The position numbers were made by a program, and so were the translations under genes. The notes under the pieces were generated by a model. The model made no database searches. It saw only the letters and a program-made list of their open reading frames with translations, and was not told where the DNA came from. 10,378 bases of DNA from QQUD01 sp039029915 (GTDB taxonomy: Bacteria; Chloroflexota; Anaerolineae; Promineifilales; Promineifilaceae), in contig JBCCFD010000275.1 of NCBI GenBank assembly GCA_039029915.1, positions 1-10,378 of the forward strand, given 5' to 3'. Shown here piece by piece: positions 1 through 6,590 of this stretch. Position 1 is the stretch's first letter. Every line of letters starts with the position of its first letter.

Positions 1-639
1 CAGGAGCCAAATCTCTACGGGATTGGCACAACGCCATCATTCGCCATTGGGCAGCGGGCGTTGCTTGTGCAAACGGAAGAAGGCAATTTGCTTTGGGACA
101 GTATTTCTTTGCTGGATGAGGAGACAATAACGGCCGTTAACAACCTCGGGGGCATTCAAGCCATTGCGGTGTCACATCCCCACTTTTACAGTTCAGCGGT
201 TGAATGGGCTAAAACGTTTGACGCCCCGCTTTACCTCCACGCTAATGACAAAGAACATGTCATGCGGCCGGACCCCATCATCCAATTTTGGGATAGAGAT
301 AGCAAAGAACTTTTTGGCAATTTAACGTTGATCAAAACAGGCGGGCACTTTGACGGCAGCACGGTGCTCCATTGGCCAGCCGCCGCTGGTGGCAAAGGCG
401 CGTTCTTCACGGCCGATGCGCTGATGGTGGCATCTGATCGCCGGCACGTGAGCTTTATGTGGAGCTATCCAAACTATATTCCGCTCGCCCCTTCAAAGGT
501 TAAGCAAGTCGTCACGGCAGTCGGGCCATACGAATATGATCGAATTTACTCAGCGTGGTGGGATAAGATTATTGTGGATGAGGCAAAAACGGCCGTTTCC
601 ATTTCGGCGGAGCGGTATTTAATGGCTATTGAAGAATAA
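1..639 (+). CDS. Metallo-beta-lactamase-fold hydrolase, 5' end cut by window edge
   Basis: The reading frame is open from base 1 (Q-E-P-N-L-Y...), so the start lies outside the window; 212 residues are visible, ending at TAA. Seen: an HxH pair (H59 and H61 of the visible part, in SHPHFYSS), a GGHF motif with H116, and a TAD motif with D139, spaced as the metal ligands of the metallo-beta-lactamase fold. The usual HxHxDH is incomplete: Tyr and Ser occupy the Asp and His positions, so one metal site is probably altered or lost. Such enzymes are soluble hydrolases of very varied substrates (thioesters, lactones, phosphodiesters), and the substrate cannot be deduced here. The gene converges on the LuxR-type regulator. 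Family-level confidence is good; specific activity is unknown. Confidence 0.8.
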   Translation, partial: QEPNLYGIGTTPSFAIGQRALLVQTEEGNLLWDSISLLDEETITAVNNLGGIQAIAVSHPHFYSSAVEWAKTFDAPLYLHANDKEHVMRPDPIIQFWDRDSKELFGNLTLIKTGGHFDGSTVLHWPAAAGGKGAFFTADALMVASDRRHVSFMWSYPNYIPLAPSKVKQVVTAVGPYEYDRIYSAWWDKIIVDEAKTAVSISAERYLMAIEE

Positions 640-686
640 AAATTAATCAATCAACATAAATAATTTTTAAGCATGGAGAATTGTGT

Positions 687-718
687 AAAAGAGTTCTGCC
701 CCATTGATGGGGTACTCT
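687..718 (-). terminator. Hairpin terminator for the LuxR-type gene
   Basis: Read on the minus strand, an outer AGAGT/ACTCT stem and an inner CCCCAT/ATGGGG stem form an interrupted hairpin that runs into TTTT then ACAC. The U-tract lies on the minus-strand side, so it fits the end of the regulator transcribed leftward, about 155 bases past its stop. Confidence 0.5.
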
Positions 719-721
719 CAT

Positions 722-749
722 TTAGGGCGGTGATTAATCACCGCCCTAA
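722..749. terminator. Perfect 28-base palindrome in convergent gap
   Basis: TTAGGGCGGTGA followed by TTAA and its exact complement gives a perfect, GC-rich palindrome with a potential 12-bp stem and 4-base loop. It sits between two convergent genes and reads the same on both strands, so a bidirectional transcription stop or mRNA 3'-end stabiliser is likely. No T-run follows on either side, so canonical intrinsic termination is not certain. A binding site for a dimeric protein is the alternative. Confidence 0.45.
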
Positions 750-757
750 CGCAATAC

Positions 758-778
758 GCTAGATAAATCTAGCATTTT
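758..778 (+). terminator. Small hairpin followed by ATTTT
   Basis: GCTAGA-TAAA-TCTAGC forms a 6-bp stem with a 4-base loop followed by ATTTT on the plus strand. It is the third hairpin in this gap and the one best placed, by its T-rich tail, to stop transcription from the metallo-beta-lactamase-fold gene. The stem is short, so efficiency is doubtful. Confidence 0.35.
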
Positions 779-872
779 AAATGTTTGAAGAAAACTATTC
801 TGAGAATCTTCTTGTTGAGGTTGATGAATAATGCCCAAAAGCAGACAAATGAATCCTCAGAAGTAACCCAAA

Positions 873-3575
873 CTAAATCAGCCCCAGCTCGCGGGCGCGA
901 GCGACCGCCTCAGTCCGCCGATTGACTTGAAGCTTAGAGAAAATGCGATGATTATGCCCCTTGACTGTGTTTAACGCGACAAATAGTTTTTCACTAATCT
1001 CTCGATTGGATAGTCCATCAGCCACAAGCTGCAATATTTCTAACTCTCTATCGCTAAGTGGCTCAATGAGCGTTTGATCCAAAATTGAAAATGAGCGGTT
1101 CCTGTCAGTTTTTTGCAGAAGCTGCTGAATCAATGGCTTGATTCTTGAGAGGTTGACCTCAGGGTTCCGCGGCTGCTCTTTCATTTGGAAGGCCTTTAAA
1201 AGCGGAGTTAGCTGACTAATTTCATCGAGAAACGGCCGTATTAACTGCTGTGGTTCCGCCAAATAAAGGGCCTGTGCTAGAGCGGCTTGAGCCTGTTCCT
1301 GATTCTCAACCTTTTGCTGCGCCATCGCCAATAGAATAAGCGTCTCGATTGAGCGCAGTTGTCGACCACCTGCCTGACTGATTTTCAGTATGTGTGCCAA
1401 CAATTGAATCGTATCAGGAAGCTGCTCGGCGGGAAGAATTTCAATATTAACGCGCGCAAAAGCTAAGTAGTCAAACTCGTTGGCAAACTCAACATCATCT
1501 TGGGTCGAAAAATTTCGTCGGGTCACCCAGCTTTTCGCCTCAGCTAAACGGCCGGTTTTCACCCACAGTCTGCCTCTAATCCCGTCAATCGTGCGGGTTT
1601 CAACTAAAAAAGCTGGCACAAATAACCGCTCAGCTTCGTCGAGTAACGAAAATGCTTCGCTAACATGCCCTTGTGCTGCTTCGACAAGCGCCATAATTTT
1701 AAGATGCCGAAACGTATTGCCGGGCACCGTGGCGGCTTGGCCTAAGCTTTTTGCTTTTTGTATCTGGGAAACGGCCGTGTCAATATCCCCTTTCAAGTAA
1801 GCAATCTCGCCCATTCCCAAGTAGAGCTCAGCCAATCCGGGAAAAATCTTGCGCTCCAATTTGCTTGCCGTGACAAGCGCCTGCTTGTAAAGCGCCTGAG
1901 CCTCATCTAACCGCCCCTGCAAAATACGGATGATGCTTAAGAGCCGAGATGGGCCTAGCCCCCAATAGATATCGCCATCGTTAAAAAAACAGGCCTGCAC
2001 CTCAGAGAAATAATAGTACGTTTTCTCAATTTCACCGTTTGAAAAATAGGTTAATCCAAGCTGGGCCAACGGTAAAAGACGGCCTGAGTGATGATCTTCA
2101 GGTAAGAGCGCCAATGCTTTTTGAGCAAATTCGATGATTTTTGGTTTATCTCGTTTGGCAACCGCTAAATTAGCCTGGGCCGTGGCAATCATTGCCGACA
2201 ATATCTCAAACTGTTTAGGGTCAGCTACCACGGGTTGGCCTTTCGTTGGGTCATTGAGCCAGCGCTCGGCAATGGCAATATATTGCTCAACGTCATGAAA
2301 TGTACTTTGGGTCAGAGAGGCCAATGCCATACTGATGGCCAGCACGGGGCGTTGTTCAAGAAATTTCGGTGGCAACTGTTTGACCCAGCGATGCCAAACC
2401 CCCGCTTGATAATCTCGATACATTTTGGGCCAGTTCAGTTCGCAAAGCCGTCCGACGGCCGTAAAATCATTGGCAAGGAGCGCGTGTTCTATCGCTTCTG
2501 GTATGAGCTGGTGTTGCTCAAACCATCGGCTAGCCCGCTGATGCAGCATGGGTGCCTCATCATCGTTTTTGACCTGACCATACGATTTGAGCACGTCTGC
2601 AAAAAGATGATGATAGCGATACCAGTGCCGATTATCATCAAGGGGAATCAAAAATAGATTATGACGCTCTAGGATTTCTAAAAGCTGTTGGCTATTTTCC
2701 TGTTCAATCACTGCATTACAAAGAGGCGCACACAATCGATCTAATACGGCCGTTTTTCTCAGAAAGACTTGTACCGCTTCCGGCTGATTTTCTAGCACCT
2801 CTTCCACTAAATAATCCAGCACAAAGCGATGACTCCCTTTGAACGCTTGCACAAAGCTGGCTGTATCGGAACGGCCGTAAAGCGAAAGGGCCGCCATCTG
2901 CAAACCAGCAACCCACCCTTCCGTTCGGGCATCAAGGGCGTCAACATCTTCTTGAGTTAGAGAGAGTCCCATACAGTCATTAAAAAAAGTGACGGCTTCT
3001 TCGGCCGAAAAACGAAGGTCATGAGCGCGAAACTCACTTAACTGCCCTCGACCTCGATAGCGCGACAGCGGCAACTGTGGGTCTTCACGGGTGGTCATCA
3101 TCAAGTGGACGTTTGGCGGTAAATGGTCAAGGAAGAAGGTAACGGCCGTGTCGACCTCTGCACTATCTACCAAATGGTAATCATCCAAAACAAGAACAAT
3201 TTTATTCGACAGCGCGGATAGTTCGTTAATTAGTATCGTCAAAATATCACCTGACGATGGGGGTTGAGGAGCTTCAAACAATATCATCACTTTTTCTTCA
3301 AAGGAAGGGACGACTGTTTGGAAGCTGGCTGCTAAAACGTGTAAAAAGGATGTTGGATCACTATCAAGTTCATTCAGCGATACCCACGCCACAAGTCGAT
3401 CATCAACCGTCCCAATCCAATCAGTGACTAAGGTGGTTTTACCAAACCCCGCTGAGGCGGAAATAAGAGTCAATTTTCGCTCTAGCCCATTATTTAAGCG
3501 CTGGATCAATCGCTGGCGAGACATGATGGTTGCATTTGGTGTGGGGATATACAGTTTAGTCGCTAAAATAGACAC
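873..3575 (-). CDS. MalT/LuxR-type STAND ATPase transcriptional activator
   Basis: A 900-residue regulator (908 if an upstream TTG at 3599 is used), close in length to MalT. Order of domains, numbered from the TTG: an N-terminal 'ILATKLYIP' segment, a Walker A motif SAGFGKTT at about 49-56, a Walker B motif IVLVLDD at 134-140, a TTRED sensor-like motif near 169, a winged-helix region with GWVAGLQMAALSL, a long alpha-helical repeat region (TPR-like) from about 370 to 830, and a C-terminal LuxR helix-turn-helix starting at LSDRELEILQLVADGLSNREI. MalT-type proteins bind ATP and an inducer, oligomerise and activate promoters from the cytoplasm; the inducer is unknown. I prefer the GTG at 3575: a perfect TATAAT lies 12 bases upstream, so the TTG at 3599 would precede the transcription start, and the family normally begins near this point. 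There is no Shine-Dalgarno before either start. The gene is divergent from the MscS channel, which might be a target, but that is inference. Confidence 0.93.
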   Translation of the reverse strand: MSILATKLYIPTPNATIMSRQRLIQRLNNGLERKLTLISASAGFGKTTLVTDWIGTVDDRLVAWVSLNELDSDPTSFLHVLAASFQTVVPSFEEKVMILFEAPQPPSSGDILTILINELSALSNKIVLVLDDYHLVDSAEVDTAVTFFLDHLPPNVHLMMTTREDPQLPLSRYRGRGQLSEFRAHDLRFSAEEAVTFFNDCMGLSLTQEDVDALDARTEGWVAGLQMAALSLYGRSDTASFVQAFKGSHRFVLDYLVEEVLENQPEAVQVFLRKTAVLDRLCAPLCNAVIEQENSQQLLEILERHNLFLIPLDDNRHWYRYHHLFADVLKSYGQVKNDDEAPMLHQRASRWFEQHQLIPEAIEHALLANDFTAVGRLCELNWPKMYRDYQAGVWHRWVKQLPPKFLEQRPVLAISMALASLTQSTFHDVEQYIAIAERWLNDPTKGQPVVADPKQFEILSAMIATAQANLAVAKRDKPKIIEFAQKALALLPEDHHSGRLLPLAQLGLTYFSNGEIEKTYYYFSEVQACFFNDGDIYWGLGPSRLLSIIRILQGRLDEAQALYKQALVTASKLERKIFPGLAELYLGMGEIAYLKGDIDTAVSQIQKAKSLGQAATVPGNTFRHLKIMALVEAAQGHVSEAFSLLDEAERLFVPAFLVETRTIDGIRGRLWVKTGRLAEAKSWVTRRNFSTQDDVEFANEFDYLAFARVNIEILPAEQLPDTIQLLAHILKISQAGGRQLRSIETLILLAMAQQKVENQEQAQAALAQALYLAEPQQLIRPFLDEISQLTPLLKAFQMKEQPRNPEVNLSRIKPLIQQLLQKTDRNRSFSILDQTLIEPLSDRELEILQLVADGLSNREISEKLFVALNTVKGHNHRIFSKLQVNRRTEAVARARELGLI

Positions 3576-3587
3576 AGCAATAACACC

Positions 3588-3618
3588 ATTATACGTCAAA
3601 GAGAAACGGCCGTTTCAA
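3588..3618 (-). promoter_or_regulatory. Promoter of the LuxR-type regulator
   Basis: Minus strand: -35 TTGAAA at 3618-3613, 19-base spacer, perfect -10 TATAAT at 3593-3588. The predicted start of transcription is near 3581, only about six bases before the GTG at 3575. The spacing is two bases long, but both boxes are strong. The octamer ACGGCCGT (3606-3613) abuts and slightly overlaps the -35 box. Confidence 0.5.
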
Positions 3619-3627
3619 AATTGAAAC
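3603..3627. promoter_or_regulatory. Two overlapping palindromes between luxR-type gene and mscS
   Basis: GAAACGGCCGTTTC (3603-3616) is a perfect 14-base palindrome, and it overlaps GTTTCAA-AA-TTGAAAC (3612-3627), a 7-bp inverted repeat. Together they cover the -35 region of the leftward promoter. They are candidate operators for the LuxR-type regulator itself or another dimeric protein. The first palindrome is also one copy of the window-wide ACGGCCGT word, so it may not be a specific operator. Confidence 0.35.
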
Positions 3628-3690
3628 CCGTTCTATTATCATAAGTGACAAAAGACCAAATCACTGTAGTTTCACCAAAGAAGGGAGAAA

Positions 3691-4737
3691 ATGAACGAGA
3701 CTTTAATTGAGACAGGTATCTCCATCTTAATCCTAGGCGCAGCGTGGGTCATTAGCTGGGGGTCAAAGAACCTCTTAGCCAATGTCCTAAAGCGGCTTGC
3801 CAATCGAACACAAACCCAATTAGACGATGTCATTTTACAAGCTGTGGATTTCCCCCTACGCACGGCTATCTTCATTGGTGGGTTTGAAATAGCCATTCTA
3901 AGATTATCCTACGTCCCCAATAACATTAAATTAGGTGTAGCGAACACTCTATTCGTTTTCTATAGCCTCCTCATATTTTTATTCATTTACCAGCTCATAG
4001 GAGGCTTGGTCAAATGGTATGGCATCGAAATTGCCCACAAAACGGAAACAACGCTTGACGACAAGTTCCTAGAGCTGTTTCGTCGAATTGCCTACATTAT
4101 CCTCATCGTCATTTTTACTGTGATTGTGCTGGGGCAATTTGGCATTGAGGTCAGCGCGCTCGTCACAACCTTAGGGATCGGATCGCTAGCCATTGCCTTA
4201 GCGGCACAAGAAACATTAGGCGACATGTTCTCAGGGTTCACAATCATGGTTGATCAACCGTTTGAGGTTGGCGACCGCGTTGAGCTATTAGATATCAACA
4301 CTTGGGGTGATGTGATTGATATTGGGCTAAGGAGCACCCGTATTTTAACGCGCGATAATCTAACCGTTACGGTGCCGAACTCAGTCATTGGCAAAGGGCT
4401 CATCGTTAATTATTCAGCACCAGACACAAAGTATCGGGTGGAAACGCATGTCGGAGTTGCTTATGGTACCGACATCGAACACGCCCGCAGTGTAATGATT
4501 GAAGCGATTCGGGCTCAAGATTGGGTCATGAAAGAGGAACGAATAGAGGCCTTATTCCTCGAGTTTGGCGCTTCGTCACTCAATTTCCGAGTGCGCTGCT
4601 GGATTGAACATTACGTAGAAACACGACGAATCATTGATAAGATGAACAGTGCGCTGTACCAAGCCTTAAATGAACATGATATTCAAATTCCATTCCCGCA
4701 ACGCGAGGTGCGTTTGCTTTCAGATTCTGATGATTAG
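3691..4737 (+). CDS. MscS-family small-conductance mechanosensitive channel
   Basis: A 348-residue integral membrane protein. Five hydrophobic segments are visible at about 7-25, 54-72, 84-106, 132-151 and 154-173. The last is the pore helix, with the Gly/Ala pattern LGIGSLAIALAAQETLGDMF typical of MscS TM3, followed by the beta-domain (FEVGDRVELLDINTWGDVIDIGLRSTRI) and the VPNSVI motif. MscS channels open under membrane tension and release small solutes on hypo-osmotic shock. With five segments it is slightly larger than Escherichia coli MscS (three), closer to YnaI/YbdG-like paralogs. A 'T-x-L-D-D' motif occurs twice, before segments 2 and 4, suggesting an internal repeat of paired helices. 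The start is supported by AAGGGAG three bases upstream of the ATG. It is a single gene with convergent neighbour downstream. Confidence 0.93.
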   Translation: MNETLIETGISILILGAAWVISWGSKNLLANVLKRLANRTQTQLDDVILQAVDFPLRTAIFIGGFEIAILRLSYVPNNIKLGVANTLFVFYSLLIFLFIYQLIGGLVKWYGIEIAHKTETTLDDKFLELFRRIAYIILIVIFTVIVLGQFGIEVSALVTTLGIGSLAIALAAQETLGDMFSGFTIMVDQPFEVGDRVELLDINTWGDVIDIGLRSTRILTRDNLTVTVPNSVIGKGLIVNYSAPDTKYRVETHVGVAYGTDIEHARSVMIEAIRAQDWVMKEERIEALFLEFGASSLNFRVRCWIEHYVETRRIIDKMNSALYQALNEHDIQIPFPQREVRLLSDSDD

Positions 4738-4738
4738 T

Positions 4739-4790
4739 GTTTAGTCAACCATCATTTGATGGAAAAAATCGAGCAGAAGGCTGACTAAAC
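4739..4790 (+). terminator. Two-tier stem-loop after mscS
   Basis: GTTTAGTCA (4739-4747) pairs exactly with TGACTAAAC (4782-4790), enclosing a second hairpin CCATCA-TT-TGATGG (4749-4762). It begins two bases after the mscS stop. No T-run follows, so it may act as a 3'-end structure rather than a classical intrinsic terminator. Confidence 0.45.
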
Positions 4791-4837
4791 CTCAGAGGTT
4801 TGCACCAATGATACTGCGTAACTCCAGTTCCTAATTT

Positions 4838-4853
4838 AAAAAGCAAGTTGCTT
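4838..4853 (-). terminator. Short terminator of the nitroreductase-cupin unit
   Basis: Minus strand: AAGCA-ACT-TGCTT followed by TTT, giving a 5-bp stem with the T-run partly inside the stem. It starts one base beyond the cupin stop codon. The stem is weak, but position and T-tract fit an intrinsic terminator. Confidence 0.4.
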
Positions 4854-4854
4854 A

Positions 4855-5517
4855 TCAATGATCATGTGGGTGAACGCTGCTGTATTCGCGGCATTCTGTA
4901 TTCAACCAGCCTGATTTAAAGGGCGCTATCGCCTGATCATCTGGGTCAAATCGGTTACGCCAAATACAGCCGTTATCATTCCCCAAAAGGTGCAGTGACA
5001 CGGAGGTGAATTCGGATGTTGTCTCTACCTGATGAATATCATTTTCAGGCATTAGCTCATAAAAATCGCCCGGGGTCAGTTCATTTGTCTCCTTCACCGC
5101 TAAATCTGCAAACCCTTCTTTAGAGCCATCATCCGTTCGGTCAAAAACAACCTCAGACTGCAACCCTTTGTATAAGCCAACCAACCCCCACGCCAAATGA
5201 TTATGCACCGGCGTTTTGGTGCCGGGTGCTAACACAAGCGCAGAAAAGGCCAGTCCACCATCACCTGAGCGGTACAAGAGCCACATGCCCGTTTTTCCAC
5301 CCATACCGCTTTCGCCTTCAGCTGGCAGCTGGTATTTCTCGGGAAGCCAGTTTGGATCGTTTAGCAAGGTTGCAAAATACGGCCGTATCTGAGCCACAGC
5401 CGATTCAGGACTCTCAGCAGTTGTGCGAATTTCATTGACCTTATCGATAAAGGTTTTTAACTCTGGTGCCTCTAGCAACCACTCATCTTCGTACTGATAC
5501 TTTCCTTCTAATGACAT
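4855..5517 (-). CDS. Cupin-fold thiol dioxygenase-like protein (cysteine dioxygenase-related)
   Basis: A 220-residue soluble protein starting at the ATG at 5517, chosen because AAAGGAG lies five to six bases upstream; an in-frame TTG at 5547 has no such signal. Seen: a cupin motif APGTKTPVHNHLAWGLVGLYKG (residues 97-118 in this numbering, with H105 and H107) and a third likely ligand H162 in DIHQV, followed by SLHLLG. This three-histidine pattern resembles cysteine dioxygenase and 3-mercaptopropionate dioxygenase relatives, which use non-haem Fe(II) and O2 to oxidise thiols to sulfinates. Activity on cysteine itself is not established; a C-terminal His-rich tail (HPHDH) is unusual. It lies 40 bases downstream of the nitroreductase and is probably co-transcribed. 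Confidence 0.72.
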   Translation of the reverse strand: MSLEGKYQYEDEWLLEAPELKTFIDKVNEIRTTAESPESAVAQIRPYFATLLNDPNWLPEKYQLPAEGESGMGGKTGMWLLYRSGDGGLAFSALVLAPGTKTPVHNHLAWGLVGLYKGLQSEVVFDRTDDGSKEGFADLAVKETNELTPGDFYELMPENDIHQVETTSEFTSVSLHLLGNDNGCIWRNRFDPDDQAIAPFKSGWLNTECREYSSVHPHDH

Positions 5518-5557
5518 TTCAACTCCTTTTAAATTTTCTAGCAGCAAAAACGTTTCC

Positions 5558-6328
5558 TTAAAGCCACAAACCTTGCGACTTTAACGTTTCAATGAGCATA
5601 TTGCTTACTTTCGTATGCAATTCTTTCGAATATTTAAATTCTGACGTATAAAACTGGGTTACATGCGTAATCCCCGCCTCTTGCAGTTTGGCATATAACT
5701 TTTCATTCGCCGTGTATCGTGCCCAAGCTCTTTGCTCACGAGCAGCATGTGTCTGGTTTATTTCTTCGTCTGTTAAGCGCTGATATTTTTCATGATGAAC
5801 GACCAGTTCCAATGGCAAACGGTCACGCAGTGCGGGGGCTTCAGCAGGGTATCCTATCACAGGGCTCGTCACTGGGAATACACCATCTGGTAGCGACAAA
5901 ATATCAATAAGTTTATCCGCACCCCACCATGTGGTTCCCATATAACAAATGCCTAAACCGACGGATTCGGCCGCTAAAGAAATGGTTTGCGCGGCAATCA
6001 CTGCATCAACAGCCCCTGTTAAAAACCCAAGGAGATCATCAAAACTCTGTTTGGCGTCGTTTACCCGAATCCACTCTCGCATTCGGAATACATCGGCGCA
6101 AAACGTAAGCACCATTGGGGCTTCTAATATCATGCCCTGGCTATAGTGTGTTTCATAAAGACGACGCTTTTGGGCTTCTTCCTTGGTGACGATCACTGAC
6201 CACGTTTGCATATTGCCAGAGCTAGAGCTGCGCAAACCAGCCATAAGCAGCTCTTGCAGCAAATCATCATCAATTTTTTGCGGTTTAAATGAACGAATTG
6301 AACGGTGTGTTTGAGCTAAATCTATCAT
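5558..6328 (-). CDS. FMN-dependent nitroreductase (NfsA/NfrA-like family)
   Basis: A 256-residue enzyme of normal family length. Seen: N-terminal HRSIRSF (8-14) and SSSSGNMQTWSVIV (34-47), which contact FMN phosphate and ring in this family; a central helix region ending in SVGLGICYMG (122-131); and PVIGYPAEAPALRDRLPLE near 156-174, the conserved segment before the C-terminal extension. The order and the C-terminal extension fit the NfsA/NfrA-type group rather than NfsB. These dimers transfer electrons from NAD(P)H to nitroaromatics, quinones, flavins or azo compounds; the physiological substrate is unknown. The ATG at 6328 has no Shine-Dalgarno but a TAAAAT -10 box ends six bases before it, suggesting a leaderless mRNA. 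It is the first gene of a unit with the cupin gene, divergent from the AraC-family regulator, which may control it. Confidence 0.87.
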   Translation of the reverse strand: MIDLAQTHRSIRSFKPQKIDDDLLQELLMAGLRSSSSGNMQTWSVIVTKEEAQKRRLYETHYSQGMILEAPMVLTFCADVFRMREWIRVNDAKQSFDDLLGFLTGAVDAVIAAQTISLAAESVGLGICYMGTTWWGADKLIDILSLPDGVFPVTSPVIGYPAEAPALRDRLPLELVVHHEKYQRLTDEEINQTHAAREQRAWARYTANEKLYAKLQEAGITHVTQFYTSEFKYSKELHTKVSNMLIETLKSQGLWL

Positions 6329-6334
6329 CTGTCA

Positions 6335-6364
6335 ATTTTAACCGTACTCTGTGAAAAGGCTCAA
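6335..6364 (-). promoter_or_regulatory. Promoter of nitroreductase-cupin unit, leaderless start
   Basis: Minus strand: -35 TTGAGC at 6364-6359, 18-base spacer, -10 TAAAAT at 6340-6335, then TGACAG and the ATG at 6328. With the usual discriminator length the first transcribed base would be the A of the start codon. The -35 box is weak (four of six consensus bases). Confidence 0.45.
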
Positions 6365-6426
6365 AATCTTATCAGGATTTTCGGGTTTTTCTGCTTCGTC
6401 TCACATTAAACTATCAGTGCGAATGT

Positions 6427-6480
6427 GGCTTAAACCTGTCGAGAGCGGGTTTTGTAAACCAGGCTTCGACAGGCTCAGCC
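6427..6480. repeat. Long imperfect hairpin resembling a dispersed extragenic repeat
   Basis: GGCT (6427-6430) and AGCC (6477-6480) flank CCTGTCGA (6435-6442) pairing exactly with TCGACAGG (6466-6473), with an inner hairpin GGTTT-TGT-AAACC (6448-6460). The 'CTTCGACAGGCTCAG' stretch resembles words I recall from dispersed REP-like hairpin elements in many bacterial genomes; this is memory, not a search. It lies between the divergent nitroreductase and AraC-family genes. Only one copy is in this window. Confidence 0.5.
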
Positions 6481-6577
6481 TTCAATTGTAGTGTTTATAA
6501 AATTTAGGGACGAAGGGTAAACGGCCGTATCAATCCCGCATAATCAATCCCCCCATGATCATACTCAGGGCGTATGC

Positions 6578-6583
6578 TAAAAT
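6578..6583 (+). promoter_or_regulatory. -10 box of the AraC-family gene
   Basis: TAAAAT lies seven bases before the ATG at 6591. No good -35 box is found at 16-18 bases upstream (ATGATC at 6555-6560 is poor), consistent with an activator-dependent or TANNNT-only promoter. It is the basis for preferring the shorter protein. Confidence 0.35.
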
Positions 6584-6590
6584 AATGGAG

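Noticed and set aside
1480..2657. Plus-strand open frames at 1480-1800 and 2235-2657
   Set aside because: They lie wholly antisense to the LuxR-type gene, have no ribosome site or recognisable domain, and the opposite frame is a full, well-motifed protein.
3672..3896. Minus-strand open frame over the start of mscS
   Set aside because: Antisense to the mscS N-terminal helices, rich in Lys/Arg/Ser as expected from a shadow frame, with no family features.
5518..5547. TTG start of the cupin gene at 5547
   Set aside because: It would encode the ribosome site AAAGGAG as part of the protein; the ATG at 5517 is clearly better placed.
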